Shown in pieces: positions 25,467 through 35,124 of a stretch of 64,000 nucleotides of DNA; within the stretch, counting starts at the first letter, position 1, and each line of letters opens with the position of its first letter. The position numbers were made by a program, and so were the translations under genes. The notes below the pieces were generated by a model, which saw only the letters and a list, made by a program, of their open reading frames with translations, did no database searches and was not told the origin of the DNA. Origin of the DNA: Erwinia sp. E_sp_B01_1 (GTDB lineage: Bacteria > Pseudomonadota > Gammaproteobacteria > Enterobacterales > Enterobacteriaceae); assembly GCF_036865545.1 (NCBI RefSeq), contig NZ_CP142208.1, positions 248,001 through 312,000 on the forward strand, written 5' to 3'.

Positions 25467-26537
25467 TCAGGACGCCCGGTTTTTTCGCAGCTCGCTGCGG
25501 TTCTGTTTCGGCCTGCCGTTGCCGAGCAGGACTGCCAGCTTACTGCCGCCCGGCGTGGTTTCCATCAGAATTTTACACACGCTGGTTAGCGGCACTGAGA
25601 GCAGCATACCCACCGGCCCCAGCAGCCAGCCCCAGAATATCAACGACAGAAACACCACCAGACTGGAAAGCCCCAGCCTTTTGCCCATTATTCGCGGCTC
25701 CAGCATATTGCCGAACAGCATATGAATGGCGGTGAACAGCCCGGCTACCAGCACCGCATCGTAGATGCTGTTTAACAGCAGGGCCTGAATCAGCGGCGGA
25801 ATGCCGGCAATAACCGGGCCGATATTAGGAATAAAATTCAGGATAAAGGCGACAACGCCCCACAGCATGGCGAACTTCACTCCCAACGACAGCAGCGCGA
25901 GCCAGACCGCCACGCCCGTAATCAGGCTGATCAGGGTCTTCAGCGCCAGATAGTGCGTCACCCCTTTTAACGCTTTATGCAGCCCCGCGATGCGGATTTT
26001 GGGGTTAACCAGCGCAAAGCGCAGCTTATAGGGCAGGTGATGTACCTCAAACAGCATAAAGACCACGGTCATCAGCAGCAGCACAATATTGGTCATCGCG
26101 CCGGAAAACTGGCTCAGCACGGTAGTGGCCATATCCATTATGGCATTGGGATCCAGCCGTTCTGCCAGCCGGTCGGTGGAAATATTGATGTTAAACGTCG
26201 CCGCAAAGTGCTGAACAATTACCAGCTTTTGCTCCATCTGCGTGCGTAATTCGGGATAAATATCGCTGAACTCATTCACCGACCCCGCCACCAGCGCAAC
26301 CAGCAGGCCGATACAAATCAGCACCCCTGCCATCACCAGGCTGATAGCCAGACCACGCCTGACACCCCGGCGCAGCAAAAAAGTCACCAGTGGATTCAGC
26401 ACTACAGAGAGAAACAGCGCCAGTAAAAACGGCACCAGAATCTCTGAGGACGCCTTGATCCCGGCGAGTATCACTATCAGTGTGGCCAGCTTAAGCAACA
26501 AATTCTGCCCGATTTTTTCCTGCTGCAGTTCGCTCAT
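25467..26537 (-). CDS. tqsA: AI-2E family transporter, TqsA-like
   Basis: A 356-residue polytopic membrane protein. The start at 26537 (MSELQQEKIGQNLLLKL) has GGAGAT upstream; the longer frame would begin at TTG. The C-terminal half (SHYL-like LALKTLISLITGVAVW, ILNFIPNIGPVIAGIPP, FGNMLEPRIMGKRLGLSSLVVFLSLIFWGWLLGPVGMLLSVPLT) closely follows E. coli TqsA. TqsA-type proteins export small molecules including autoinducer 2. The coding end lies 4 bp from the convergent regulator gene. Which paralog of the family (TqsA, YdiK, YhhT) it matches best is from memory. Confidence 0.8.
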   Translation of the reverse strand: MSELQQEKIGQNLLLKLATLIVILAGIKASSEILVPFLLALFLSVVLNPLVTFLLRRGVRRGLAISLVMAGVLICIGLLVALVAGSVNEFSDIYPELRTQMEQKLVIVQHFAATFNINISTDRLAERLDPNAIMDMATTVLSQFSGAMTNIVLLLMTVVFMLFEVHHLPYKLRFALVNPKIRIAGLHKALKGVTHYLALKTLISLITGVAVWLALLSLGVKFAMLWGVVAFILNFIPNIGPVIAGIPPLIQALLLNSIYDAVLVAGLFTAIHMLFGNMLEPRIMGKRLGLSSLVVFLSLIFWGWLLGPVGMLLSVPLTSVCKILMETTPGGSKLAVLLGNGRPKQNRSELRKNRAS

Positions 26538-26599
26538 TCCATCTCCAGAGAAGTCTATGCCTGACAAGTTTAACGCCTCTGGAGAGTAACCTGCTGACT

Positions 26600-28267
26600 T
26601 TAAGAATGATCGGACGTTTTTCCCTGGCGTTGCATCAGTGCCAGCGCAGCGAGCATCAGTATCAGACTGGCCGTCAGCGCAATGCTGGCCATTGCCATTC
26701 CCTGGCCTGGAGACCCCTGTTCAAACTGCCGCCAGATAAACACGGCCACGGTCTGAGTGCCTGCCGGAGCGAGAAGCAGCGAGGTCACCAGCTCGCGGGA
26801 GGCAATGGCAAACACCATCAGCATCGCTGCCAGCAGGCTGGGTAACACCAGCGGCAGAATAATATGGCGCAGCGCCTGTAAAGAGCTGGCTCCGTGAACG
26901 CGCGCCGCCGGTTCCAGATTGCCGCCGATCTGTTTCAGCGCGCTGCCCACATAACGAACCGGCCACGGCAGCAGAATACAACAGTACGACAGCAGCAGGA
27001 TCGCCCAGCTGTTATAGGGCGAAACCGGCCAGAACGAACGGTTCCATAATAGGATCAGCCCCACACCAATGACCACTCCCGGCAGGGCAACGGGAAGCAG
27101 CGACAGCGCATCGATGATCCTGACGCCGCGCATCTTGCCTTCCACTACCAGCCACGCCACCAGAAAGCCCAGCGCGCCGGTAATCGCCGCTGCCCCCAGC
27201 GCCAGGCCAACGCTGGTGGATAATGCGGAAAGGGCTTCACTTTGCTGGGCAAACAACGCGGAGAAATGGCGCAGCGTCAGATTATCCAGATGTAACCCGC
27301 CGGACAGCGTGGACATCAGCGCTGTCAGCACTAACGAGGAGAGTGGCATTATCACCACCATAAAAGCCACCAGACTGAACAACAGCATCACCGGTATTTT
27401 CCACGGCCCCAGCAGCACGGGGCTGCTTGCGGCGGGTTTACCGGTAATGCTGGTGACTTCTTTATTACCGGTCAGCTGTTTCTGCAGGGTAAAAGCGCCC
27501 AGGGCGATCGCCACCAGCAACACAGAGAGCAGCGAGGCGCCCGGCAGATCGATTGGCCAGTCTGCCAGCCGCTGTTCAATCCCGACGGTAAGCATAACGA
27601 CGCCAGCACGAGGGCCAAGCGCAGCAGGCACGCCAAACTCTTCTGTTGCCAGGGTAAAAGCCAGCAGCACCCCAGCCGCCAGAGCCGGAAGCGCCATAGG
27701 CAGTGAGATATGCCAGAACGCCCGCCATGCCGAAGCGCCATGCACCCGTGCGACGGTAGCCAGGCGCTGACCGCTGGCCAGCATACTTCGCGACACCGCA
27801 AAATAGACCACCGGGAAGATGTTCAGCGTCATGATCAGCATGATGCCGGTCTGGCTGAACAGCAGATTGTTCAGATTCAGCCCGGTAAGTTGCTGCACGT
27901 AGCCATTCTGTTGCAGTGCCAGCATCCAGCTCAGCGCGGCAATGTAAGGAGGGGTGAGAAAAGGGATCAGCAGCACCAGATCCCAGAAGCGTGCCAGCGG
28001 TAGCTGAAACAGCCCGCGCAGCGTCCCCAGCGGCACCCCCACCAGCGCGCTGAGCAGGGCCACGCCCAGCCCGGTTTTTAACGTGCCCGCCAGCAGGGCG
28101 GGCAAAGCCGGATCCTGCAGCAGCGTGTGGATTGTGGAGAAGGCACCCGCCAGCGATCCCCGGCTCAACGCCGGAAACAGTGCCTGAAGCAGAACAAATA
28201 ACAGCGGCAGCGCCACCAGAATAATTAACAGTGCCACGGTAATCAGTGGCATCAGACGCAGTTTCAC
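26600..28267 (-). CDS. Fe3+-type ABC importer, two-domain permease
   Basis: 555 residues with about 12 membrane helices in two homologous halves, each with an EAA-like loop (ARVHGASAWRAFWHISLPMALPALAAG and ARVHGASSLQALRHIILPLVLPSLLAA). This is the FbpB/AfuB/SfuB layout, where one chain forms the whole pore. I use the GTG start at 28267, which has GGAA upstream and follows the binding-protein stop after 22 bp; the longer frame would overlap that gene. It is third in the order ATPase, binding protein, permease. Confidence 0.85.
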   Translation of the reverse strand: MKLRLMPLITVALLIILVALPLLFVLLQALFPALSRGSLAGAFSTIHTLLQDPALPALLAGTLKTGLGVALLSALVGVPLGTLRGLFQLPLARFWDLVLLIPFLTPPYIAALSWMLALQQNGYVQQLTGLNLNNLLFSQTGIMLIMTLNIFPVVYFAVSRSMLASGQRLATVARVHGASAWRAFWHISLPMALPALAAGVLLAFTLATEEFGVPAALGPRAGVVMLTVGIEQRLADWPIDLPGASLLSVLLVAIALGAFTLQKQLTGNKEVTSITGKPAASSPVLLGPWKIPVMLLFSLVAFMVVIMPLSSLVLTALMSTLSGGLHLDNLTLRHFSALFAQQSEALSALSTSVGLALGAAAITGALGFLVAWLVVEGKMRGVRIIDALSLLPVALPGVVIGVGLILLWNRSFWPVSPYNSWAILLLSYCCILLPWPVRYVGSALKQIGGNLEPAARVHGASSLQALRHIILPLVLPSLLAAMLMVFAIASRELVTSLLLAPAGTQTVAVFIWRQFEQGSPGQGMAMASIALTASLILMLAALALMQRQGKTSDHS

Positions 28268-28289
28268 AGGCGAATTTCCAGACCAGGCG

Positions 28290-29264
28290 CTACTGAGCGG
28301 CAAAAAGTTTGCCGAAGCGTTGCAGGATAGCAGCACGATCGCTGCTGCCTTCGCTGTTCTCAGGCAGGATCTTCAGCTCGCTGAGCAGAGGACGTTTGGC
28401 ACCAATATCCGCACGGGCAGGCATCAGCCAGGCATTCGCTACCAGCTCCTGACCTTCCGGTGAGAGGACATAATCCACAAAAGCTTTAGCATCCGCCGCA
28501 TGTTGAGTGGATTTCAGGATCATCATCGGGCGGGGAGCCACCACGGTGCCGCTGGCCGGGAAGATCACTTTGATCGCTTCCCCATCCTGAATGCTGCCGT
28601 AGGAGACATAATCCACCGCGCCAAACACCGCCGCTTTCGCGCCCTGCAGCACCGGAGTCAGCGCCTGAGCGTTAGGCCCACCGATCACCATGCCGTTATT
28701 TTTCAGCTTGCCGAACAGTTGCCAGGCAGCGTCACCCATGCCGTTTTGCAGGCCAGTCAGCAGATCCAGTGATGCGCCGGAGAGAGAAGGATCGGGCGTG
28801 GTCACTTTATCTTTGAAGGCCGGGGTCGTGAGGTCGGCCCACTCTTTTGGCTCTGGCGTGCCGCTTTTGGTATCCCAGACGATGCCCAGCGCTGAAATTC
28901 CCTGCGCCACATATGAATCTGACTTCAGTGAATCCGGGATGGTGGCCGCATTGGCGCTGGTATAAGGCAGCAGCCAGCCGCGCTGCTGTAATTCTTCTGC
29001 CGTGTCCCAGGAGGCGGAAATCAACACGTCGGCTATCGGGTTAGCCTGCTCGGCTTCCAGCCTGGCCATCACCTTGCCGGTGGTCGCCTGGAAAATATTT
29101 ACCTTCACCCCGGTCTGCTTTTCATAACCGGTAGCGAGTTTTTTGGCCAGCGATCCTGGTCCGGCGGTGTAGACCGTCAGCGCACTGGCATCATTTATCA
29201 TCATGGCGGAAGTGAAGATCATCGCGAAGATGGCCCCTGTTTTTTTAGTCAGAATGGATTTCAT
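28290..29264 (-). CDS. Fe3+-type ABC importer, periplasmic binding protein
   Basis: 324 residues. A signal peptide (MKSILTKKTGAIFAMIFTSAMMINDASA) precedes a mature protein beginning LTVYTAGPGSLAKKLATGYEKQTGVKVNIFQATTGKVMARLEAE. Characteristic features are PIADVLISASWD in lobe 1 and FGAVDYVSYGSIQDGEAIKVIFPASGTVVAPRP toward the hinge, with the YVS-Y region where iron-binding relatives place tyrosines. Its ATG overlaps the ATPase stop by 4 bp. Ferric iron or a small Fe3+-like anion complex is likely, but no Fur box is visible upstream of the operon, so another ligand such as a phosphonate is possible. Confidence 0.8.
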   Translation of the reverse strand: MKSILTKKTGAIFAMIFTSAMMINDASALTVYTAGPGSLAKKLATGYEKQTGVKVNIFQATTGKVMARLEAEQANPIADVLISASWDTAEELQQRGWLLPYTSANAATIPDSLKSDSYVAQGISALGIVWDTKSGTPEPKEWADLTTPAFKDKVTTPDPSLSGASLDLLTGLQNGMGDAAWQLFGKLKNNGMVIGGPNAQALTPVLQGAKAAVFGAVDYVSYGSIQDGEAIKVIFPASGTVVAPRPMMILKSTQHAADAKAFVDYVLSPEGQELVANAWLMPARADIGAKRPLLSELKILPENSEGSSDRAAILQRFGKLFAAQ

Positions 29265-29965
29265 GCAATTTCCCCGGAGAGTGGCCTGACCGCCTGAATG
29301 GCGGTCACAGAACCTTGTGACAGATGAACAATGCGATCGGCTAACACCTCTGCCTCACCCTGATCATGGGTGACATAAACTGCCGTGGTATTAAGCTGAC
29401 GCAGCAGGCCGCTCATTTCACGACTTAAGGATTCACGCAGATCCCGGTCGAGATTTGAAAGCGGCTCATCAAACAGCAGAATGCCCGGCTCAGCGATGAT
29501 TGCCCTGGCCAGCGCCACGCGTTGCTGCTGGCCTCCGGAGAGATCGGCAGGGCGACGCAGCGCGAGACTGGCAAGGCCAACCCGCTCAAGGGCAATCATG
29601 GTTTTGGTCAGTCTTTCGGCTGTGGGCAGGCGACGCATCAGCAGGGGAAAGCCAACGTTCTGCGCTACCGTCATGTGCGGCCACAGAGCATAATCCTGAA
29701 AGACCATGCCGATATCGCGCTGTTCGGGAGGCAGCGCGCTTCGGGGGCTGGCAATCAGACGCGTACCAAAGTGGATCTCGCCCTGCTGTGGCTGAAGCAG
29801 GCCCGCGAGCAGCTTAAGCAACGTACTTTTGCCACAGCCTGAAGGGCCAAGCAGCGCCACAGTGGTGCCGCCTTCCACCCTGAGATCGAGATGGTGCAAT
29901 ACGGTCTGATTGCCGAAGGCATAGTGAATGCCCTTCAGATCGAGAGTAAGGGGAGCACGATTCAT
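29261..29965 (-). CDS. Fe3+-type ABC importer, ATP-binding protein
   Basis: 234 residues. Complete ATPase motifs: Walker A GPSGCGKST, Q-loop MVFQDYALWPH, signature LSGGQQQRVALARA, Walker B ILLFDEPLSNLD and switch His in VYVTHDQGE. The start at 29965 (MNRAPLTLDLKG) has GGAGG upstream; the longer frame adds 12 residues without support. It is the first gene of the three-gene importer operon and is shorter than FbpC/PotA relatives because it lacks the C-terminal TOBE regulatory domain. Confidence 0.88.
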   Translation of the reverse strand: MNRAPLTLDLKGIHYAFGNQTVLHHLDLRVEGGTTVALLGPSGCGKSTLLKLLAGLLQPQQGEIHFGTRLIASPRSALPPEQRDIGMVFQDYALWPHMTVAQNVGFPLLMRRLPTAERLTKTMIALERVGLASLALRRPADLSGGQQQRVALARAIIAEPGILLFDEPLSNLDRDLRESLSREMSGLLRQLNTTAVYVTHDQGEAEVLADRIVHLSQGSVTAIQAVRPLSGEIA

Positions 29966-30219
29966 CAGATGGCCTCCACCGGAAGCAGGCAGGGCCTGCA
30001 TCCCGTCAGCCGGAACGGACGGTTCGCGCTCGCCCGGGAGAGAACCAGGGGAGCTGTCATATTATCCTCTTTGGGATTTCATTAAGGCGGCAGTATATGA
30101 GCGCTGTATGACGGATTTATGGCGGCATTTATGTTGAAGATGTAAACCGGGGATGACAGGCAGGGGGAAGTCGGGGTATAGTTGAACCTCGTGTGTTTGC
30201 CAAAAGAGTTCCCTTCTCC

Positions 30220-31440
30220 ATGCCTGAGCATCCTGCGCCGGAACCTGCTCAAAGCGGTTTTCGCCTGAATCTGCGTATTATTTCCGTGGTGATTTTTAAC
30301 TTTGCCAGCTACCTGACGATTGGATTACCGCTGGCTGTCCTGCCGGGCTATGTCCACGACGTGATGGGCTACAGCGCCTTCTGGGCGGGACTGGTGGTCA
30401 GTCTGCAATACTTTGCGACCCTACTCAGTCGTCCCCATGCCGGGCGGTTTGCCGATCTCTGGGGGCCAAAAAAGGTGGTGGTCTTTGGCCTGTGCGGCTG
30501 CTTCCTGAGCGGACTTTTCTATGCGCTGGCCGCTTTGGGGGCAGGTATACCGATCCTCAGCCTGCTGCTGCTCTGTCTTGGACGGGTGATCCTCGGGGTG
30601 GGACAAAGTTTTGCCGGCACGGGCTCCACGCTGTGGGGCGTTGGCGTGGTGGGATCGCTGCATATTGGCCGGGTGATTTCGTGGAATGGCATTTTTACCT
30701 ACGGTGCGATGGCGATAGGGGCACCGCTGGGCGTGGGCATATATCACTGGGGCGGTTTACTGTTGCTGTCGGGCATTATTCTGGCTATCGCGCTGGTGGC
30801 TATTTTGTTTGCTTTACCGCGTCCAAAGGTGAAAAGCAGCAAAGGCAAACCCCTGCCGTTCCGCGCCGTGCTGGGGAAGATTTGGGGGTATGGCATTATC
30901 CTCGGATTGGGTTCAGCAGGCTTTGGGGTGATCGCCACCTTTATCACCCTGTTTTACCAGGATAAAGGCTGGGAAGGAGCGGCCTGGGCACTGACCCTGT
31001 TCAGCGGGGCTTTTGTTGGCACGCGCTTGCTTTTCCCTAACGCCATCAACCGTCACGGCGGGCTGGCAGTTGCGCTGGTCTGTTTCGCCGTAGAGGCCAT
31101 CGGGCTGTTTCTGGTCTGGGGATCGGTCGATCCCTGGATGGCGAAGCTGGGCGCCTTACTCACCGGCGCAGGCTTCTCGCTGGTGTTCCCCGCTGTTGGC
31201 GTGGTCGCAGTAAAAGCCGTGCCGCCACAGAATCAGGGCAGCGCACTGGCCGCTTACACCACGTTTATGGATCTCTCTCTGGGGATAACCGGGCCGCTGG
31301 CCGGGCTTGCCATGAGCTGGCTGGGCGTGCCGGTTATCTATCTGATCAGCGGGCTACTGGTCTGCGTGGCGATGGGGCTGACGTTGAGAATTAAACGAAC
31401 GCTCCGCGAGCAAAGTGAAACGCAGGCGGAGAGGTCGTGA
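30220..31440 (+). CDS. Major facilitator superfamily transporter, YhhS-like
   Basis: A 406-residue transporter with 12 predicted membrane helices. Loop 2-3 motif SRPHAGRFADLWGPKK matches the MFS signature, and GRVILGVGQSFAGTGSTLWGVGVVG resembles the YhhS/YfcJ branch. The start at 30220 (MPEHPAPEPAQ) is preferred over a GTG nine codons earlier, though neither has a strong ribosome binding site. Substrates of this branch are poorly known; it is usually treated as a putative arabinose or drug exporter. It is divergent from the Fe3+-type importer and convergent with the iolI-like gene. Confidence 0.8.
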   Translation: MPEHPAPEPAQSGFRLNLRIISVVIFNFASYLTIGLPLAVLPGYVHDVMGYSAFWAGLVVSLQYFATLLSRPHAGRFADLWGPKKVVVFGLCGCFLSGLFYALAALGAGIPILSLLLLCLGRVILGVGQSFAGTGSTLWGVGVVGSLHIGRVISWNGIFTYGAMAIGAPLGVGIYHWGGLLLLSGIILAIALVAILFALPRPKVKSSKGKPLPFRAVLGKIWGYGIILGLGSAGFGVIATFITLFYQDKGWEGAAWALTLFSGAFVGTRLLFPNAINRHGGLAVALVCFAVEAIGLFLVWGSVDPWMAKLGALLTGAGFSLVFPAVGVVAVKAVPPQNQGSALAAYTTFMDLSLGITGPLAGLAMSWLGVPVIYLISGLLVCVAMGLTLRIKRTLREQSETQAERS

Positions 31441-31456
31441 ATCAGGTTTACTGACC

Positions 31457-32272
31457 TTAATCCTGCAACAGCGCGATACTGCGGCGGATCTCCCGTTCTA
31501 TGTCCGCCGCGTTCCAGTTATCCATTACGGAGGAGAAGGGCTCAAAAGCGTAAATGCCGCGATATCCCATTCGTTCCAGACGCTGAACCTGGGTGGCGGT
31601 GTTAAGCAGATCGCCTTCCGTTAACATAATGCGTTCTTCGTCAGTAAGTTCGCTGGTCGGTCGGCTGTCTTCCACGCCGGACAAATGGATTAGCCCGATA
31701 GCGTTGATATCAATCCTCTCTTCAAACTCCTCTTCTGCCTTCTCATACAGATGGTGATGGAAGGTATCCAGCACCAGACGGAAAGGCACACCGGCATCAC
31801 GGATCAGTGCCTGGGCTTTTACGCCTGAGCGCAAAGAGCTGACCGGGAAGCCCAGCGGCTCCACCAGACCTTCAATGCCATATTTTTCAAACAGCGGGGC
31901 AAGGGTTTTCAGGGCCGCCAGCGTCTGCTCGTCGGAAACTGGCGTGCCATCGTTGAGCGGACAAAGCACCAGTGCTTTAGCGCCGACGCCCCGGGCATCC
32001 TTTAACAAGCCTTCCGCTTTCGCCAGCAGCGTATCGTCAACCTGATTGAACGGGTAGACGGCGTTGATGGTGACGATTTCCAGATCGTAACGCTGGGCCA
32101 GCGCGCGCACCTCGGCATGGCTCAGGTTATCCGTCACGCTGCCGCCACGCATGTCATTGCGCAGTTCGACCTTATTCAGCCCCAGGCTCTGCACCAGCTG
32201 AAAAAACTGCTCAATACTGAGACCGGGGGCAATCTTACGGTTGATACAGAAACGGGTTGGTTCGATAGCCAT
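31457..32272 (-). CDS. Inosose isomerase-like TIM-barrel protein (IolI family)
   Basis: 271 residues of the sugar phosphate isomerase/epimerase (AP-endonuclease 2-like) barrel family. Key stretches: RFCINRKIAPGLSIEQFFQLVQSLGLNKVELRNDMRGG, LVEPLGFPVSSLRS (Glu ligand), LVLDTFHHHLYEKAEEEF (Asp/His ligands) and YAFEPFSSV (Glu ligand). This matches IolI, which interconverts 2-keto-myo-inositol isomers, though IolE/IolH relatives share the fold. It is divergent from iolA across 490 bp, inside the inositol locus, which supports the role. Confidence 0.75.
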   Translation of the reverse strand: MAIEPTRFCINRKIAPGLSIEQFFQLVQSLGLNKVELRNDMRGGSVTDNLSHAEVRALAQRYDLEIVTINAVYPFNQVDDTLLAKAEGLLKDARGVGAKALVLCPLNDGTPVSDEQTLAALKTLAPLFEKYGIEGLVEPLGFPVSSLRSGVKAQALIRDAGVPFRLVLDTFHHHLYEKAEEEFEERIDINAIGLIHLSGVEDSRPTSELTDEERIMLTEGDLLNTATQVQRLERMGYRGIYAFEPFSSVMDNWNAADIEREIRRSIALLQD

Positions 32273-32765
32273 GTTTTTGCTCCTGCAAACAAGGTTGAGA
32301 GAAAAGGAGGGACCGCGATTTCAGATGACCTTCAGCGGCTTCTGTTATGGCCTATAAGAGAACATTTATTTCATGAGTGGTGAATAATGAAATTTAAGTT
32401 TTTGGATCATTCTCGCAAAATTTCGTTCAGACGCCCCGATTATCCCGAGGATTATCGGGGATATGTGAACCCTGGCGCAGCGTAATACAAAGAACGCGCG
32501 CATAACTGTTTAACGTCCACGAGCCGCGTGCTGCTTAAGTTTTCTTTGCTGCTGAACAGCGAACGGGCCAATGCAATACAGAGCGCAATCGTTCCGGTGA
32601 AAATGCGATCTGTGCCGCTAAAAATGAATTTTCTAAAGTGAAATATTTGAAAAATTTATTCCACTATAATACTGTCCTTACACGCATTTGGGATTTGTCC
32701 GGTCAGGGCGCGGGCAGCATAAACGCCGTCCCTGCAGGGAATACATACATCAAAGAGGCCAGAAC
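32273..32765. promoter_or_regulatory. Divergent control region between the iolI-like gene and iolA
   Basis: 490 bp without a gene, A/T-rich. TGAAATTT (32388-32395) and AAATTTCG (32418-32425) form an inverted pair of the motif that recurs before iolR and between iolC and iolD, so they are candidate IolR sites. CCCCGATTATCC (32434-32445) and GGATTATCGGGG (32449-32460) form a near-perfect 12-bp inverted repeat with a 3-nt loop and one mismatch. It may be another operator or the end hairpin of a short RNA. Confidence 0.5.
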
Positions 32766-34271
32766 ATGACTATTACAGGAAATTTTATTGGCGGAAAAAC
32801 GTCTCTGAGCGCCAGTAATGAAACGATTCCGGTTTACGATCCCGCTACCGGGCAACCGGTGCGTGAACTGACCCAGAGCACCGCAGATGAGGTGGCTAAA
32901 GCCATTGAAGTGGCGCATAACGCTTATGACGGCTGGTCCCGCACTTCTCCTCTGCGCCGCGCCCGTGTGCTGTTTAACTTTAAAGCGTTGATGGAGCAGC
33001 ACCGTGAAGAGCTGGCTGCACTGATCGTCAGCGAACACGGTAAAGTCTGGTCTGACGCGCTGGGTGAACTGACCCGGGGTCTGGAGGTGGTCGAATTTGC
33101 CTGTGGTATCCCGCATCTAATCAAAGGTGAAAACTCGGCTGATGTGGCTACGGGCGTGGACAGCTATTCCCTGATGCAGCCGCTGGGCGTGGTGGCGGGC
33201 ATTACGCCGTTCAACTTCCCGGCGATGGTGCCGTTGTGGATGTTCCCGATTGCGCTGGCCTGCGGTAACACCTTCGTGCTGAAACCCCCGGCGCTGGATC
33301 CTTCTGTTTCCGTCCGTATGGCAGAGCTGCTGACCGAAGCGGGTCTGCCGGATGGCGTATTCAACGTTATTCACTGTTCTAATGAAGATGCTGAGCAGTT
33401 GTACAAAGATCCCCGCATTCAGGCGGTAAGCTTTGTCGGATCTTCCGGTGTGGCAGAACACATCTACAAAACCGCCAGTGCGCATGGCAAGCGCGTGCAG
33501 GCTTTCGGTGCGGCTAAAAACCACGCCATCGTGATGCCGGATGCCGATCTGGAGGCGACCGTTAACGCCATTATGGGCGGTGCATTTGGTTCAGCTGGCG
33601 AACGTTGCATGGCGCTGCCGGTGGTCGTTGCCGTAGGCGATGACACCGCAGATAAACTGATTGCAGCCCTGACGCCGTTGGTTAAAGCGCTGCGCGTCGG
33701 TCCCGGCATCCAGAAAGGCAGCGAAGAGAATGAAATGGGGCCGGTCGTCTCGGCCGCGCACCAGAAAAAAGTGCTGGGTTATATTGATAAAGGCGAGCAG
33801 GAAGGCGCGAAGCTGGTGGTCGATGGCCGTAACTTCCAGGTGGAAGGCTATGCGGAAGGCTACTACGTGGGGGGGACGCTGTTCGATAACGTCACTTCAG
33901 AGATGGTCATCTGGCGGGAAGAAATTTTCGGACCGGTGCTGAGCATCATGCGTGCGCCGGACTACGCCACCGCACTGGAACTGGTTAACAGCCATGAGTT
34001 CGGTAACGGCAGCGCCATCTTTACCAGCAATGGCCACACCGGGCGCGATTTTGTGCGCGAAGTGCAGGCCGGCATGGTGGGTGTGAATGTGCCGGTGCCG
34101 GTTCCTATGGCATTCCACAGCTTCGGCGGCTGGAAACGCTCGGTGTTTGGTGCGCTGAACGTACACGGTCCGGATGGCGTTCGTTTCTATACCCGCATGA
34201 AAACCGCTACCGTGCGCTGGCCGAGCGGACAGAAAACCGTTTCTGAGTTCAGTATGCCGACGCTGGGTTAA
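32766..34271 (+). CDS. iolA: Methylmalonate-semialdehyde/malonate-semialdehyde dehydrogenase (CoA-acylating)
   Basis: 501 residues, full MmsA/IolA length. The start at 32766 (MTITGNFIGGKTSLSA) has AGAGG upstream; the longer frame is rejected. Catalytic Cys281 lies in GSAGERCMALPV, with the aldehyde dehydrogenase motifs NFPAMVPLWM, FVGSSGVAEHIYKTA and EIFGPVLSIMRAPDY. It converts malonate semialdehyde to acetyl-CoA and CO2, the last step of myo-inositol degradation. iolB follows after 18 bp. Confidence 0.95.
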   Translation: MTITGNFIGGKTSLSASNETIPVYDPATGQPVRELTQSTADEVAKAIEVAHNAYDGWSRTSPLRRARVLFNFKALMEQHREELAALIVSEHGKVWSDALGELTRGLEVVEFACGIPHLIKGENSADVATGVDSYSLMQPLGVVAGITPFNFPAMVPLWMFPIALACGNTFVLKPPALDPSVSVRMAELLTEAGLPDGVFNVIHCSNEDAEQLYKDPRIQAVSFVGSSGVAEHIYKTASAHGKRVQAFGAAKNHAIVMPDADLEATVNAIMGGAFGSAGERCMALPVVVAVGDDTADKLIAALTPLVKALRVGPGIQKGSEENEMGPVVSAAHQKKVLGYIDKGEQEGAKLVVDGRNFQVEGYAEGYYVGGTLFDNVTSEMVIWREEIFGPVLSIMRAPDYATALELVNSHEFGNGSAIFTSNGHTGRDFVREVQAGMVGVNVPVPVPMAFHSFGGWKRSVFGALNVHGPDGVRFYTRMKTATVRWPSGQKTVSEFSMPTLG

Positions 34272-34289
34272 TCGATCAGGAGGACGAGA

Positions 34290-35108
34290 ATGTCATTGCT
34301 GTCCAGAGTCCAACAACCCGATGCGCAGGGGCGCATCCAGCACGTCACGCCGGAAAGTGCAGGCTGGCGTTATGTGGGGTTTGATGCTTATCAGCTTAAA
34401 AAGGGCCAGACCCTGCAGCTGGAAAGTGGCGATAAAGAGCTGTGTCTGGTGCTGGTAGCCGGGCTGGCCTCGGTGAAAACGCTGCATGCAGAGTTTCCCG
34501 GCATCGGAAAGCGTATGTCACCGTTTGAGCGTACGCCGCCTTATTCGGTTTATGTACCGAATAATGACAAGGTTGAGGTGTATGCCGATTCCGATCTGGA
34601 ACTGGCGGTATGCAATGCTCCAGGTAAAGGCTCCTTGCCTGCCAGGCTGATTGCGCCTGCTGATGTAGGCGTGGAAAAGCGTGGCAAAGGGCGCAATAAG
34701 CGCCTGGTGCATAACATCCTGCCAGACGATCAACCGGCAGACAGCCTGCTGGTAGTGGAGGTGTATACCAACGAAGGGGACACCAGCTCTTATCCCAGCC
34801 ACAAGCATGACCAGGAAAATTCAGAAACGGAAACCTATCTGGAAGAGACCTACTACCACCGGTTCAGCCCGGAGCAGGGTTTTGCCATGCAGCGGGTCTA
34901 CACTGACGACCGCTCGCTGGACGAATGCATGGCGGCTTATAACCGCGATGTGGTAACGGTACCGCGTGGGTATCATCCGGTGGCCACTATCGCAGGCTAC
35001 GATAATTACTATCTTAACGTGATGGCGGGGCCAGTGAGATTGTGGAAGTTTAGCTGGGAGAAAGATCACGCCTGGGTAAACAGCGAAGCCTATCCAAAGG
35101 CAGAGTGA
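34290..35108 (+). CDS. iolB: 5-deoxy-glucuronate isomerase
   Basis: 272 residues of the bicupin IolB family. Typical stretches: GWRYVGFDAYQLKKGQTLQLESGDKELCLVLVAG, VFTN-like VEVYTNEGDTSSYPSHKHDQ with metal-binding His residues, ETYLEETYYHRF and VPRGYHPVATIAGYDNYYLNVMAGP. It isomerises 5-deoxyglucuronate to 2-deoxy-5-keto-gluconate. It is the last inositol gene before the purine island; the remaining genes resume 25 kb further on. Confidence 0.95.
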   Translation: MSLLSRVQQPDAQGRIQHVTPESAGWRYVGFDAYQLKKGQTLQLESGDKELCLVLVAGLASVKTLHAEFPGIGKRMSPFERTPPYSVYVPNNDKVEVYADSDLELAVCNAPGKGSLPARLIAPADVGVEKRGKGRNKRLVHNILPDDQPADSLLVVEVYTNEGDTSSYPSHKHDQENSETETYLEETYYHRFSPEQGFAMQRVYTDDRSLDECMAAYNRDVVTVPRGYHPVATIAGYDNYYLNVMAGPVRLWKFSWEKDHAWVNSEAYPKAE

Positions 35109-35124
35109 GTCTGGCAGTCAACAG

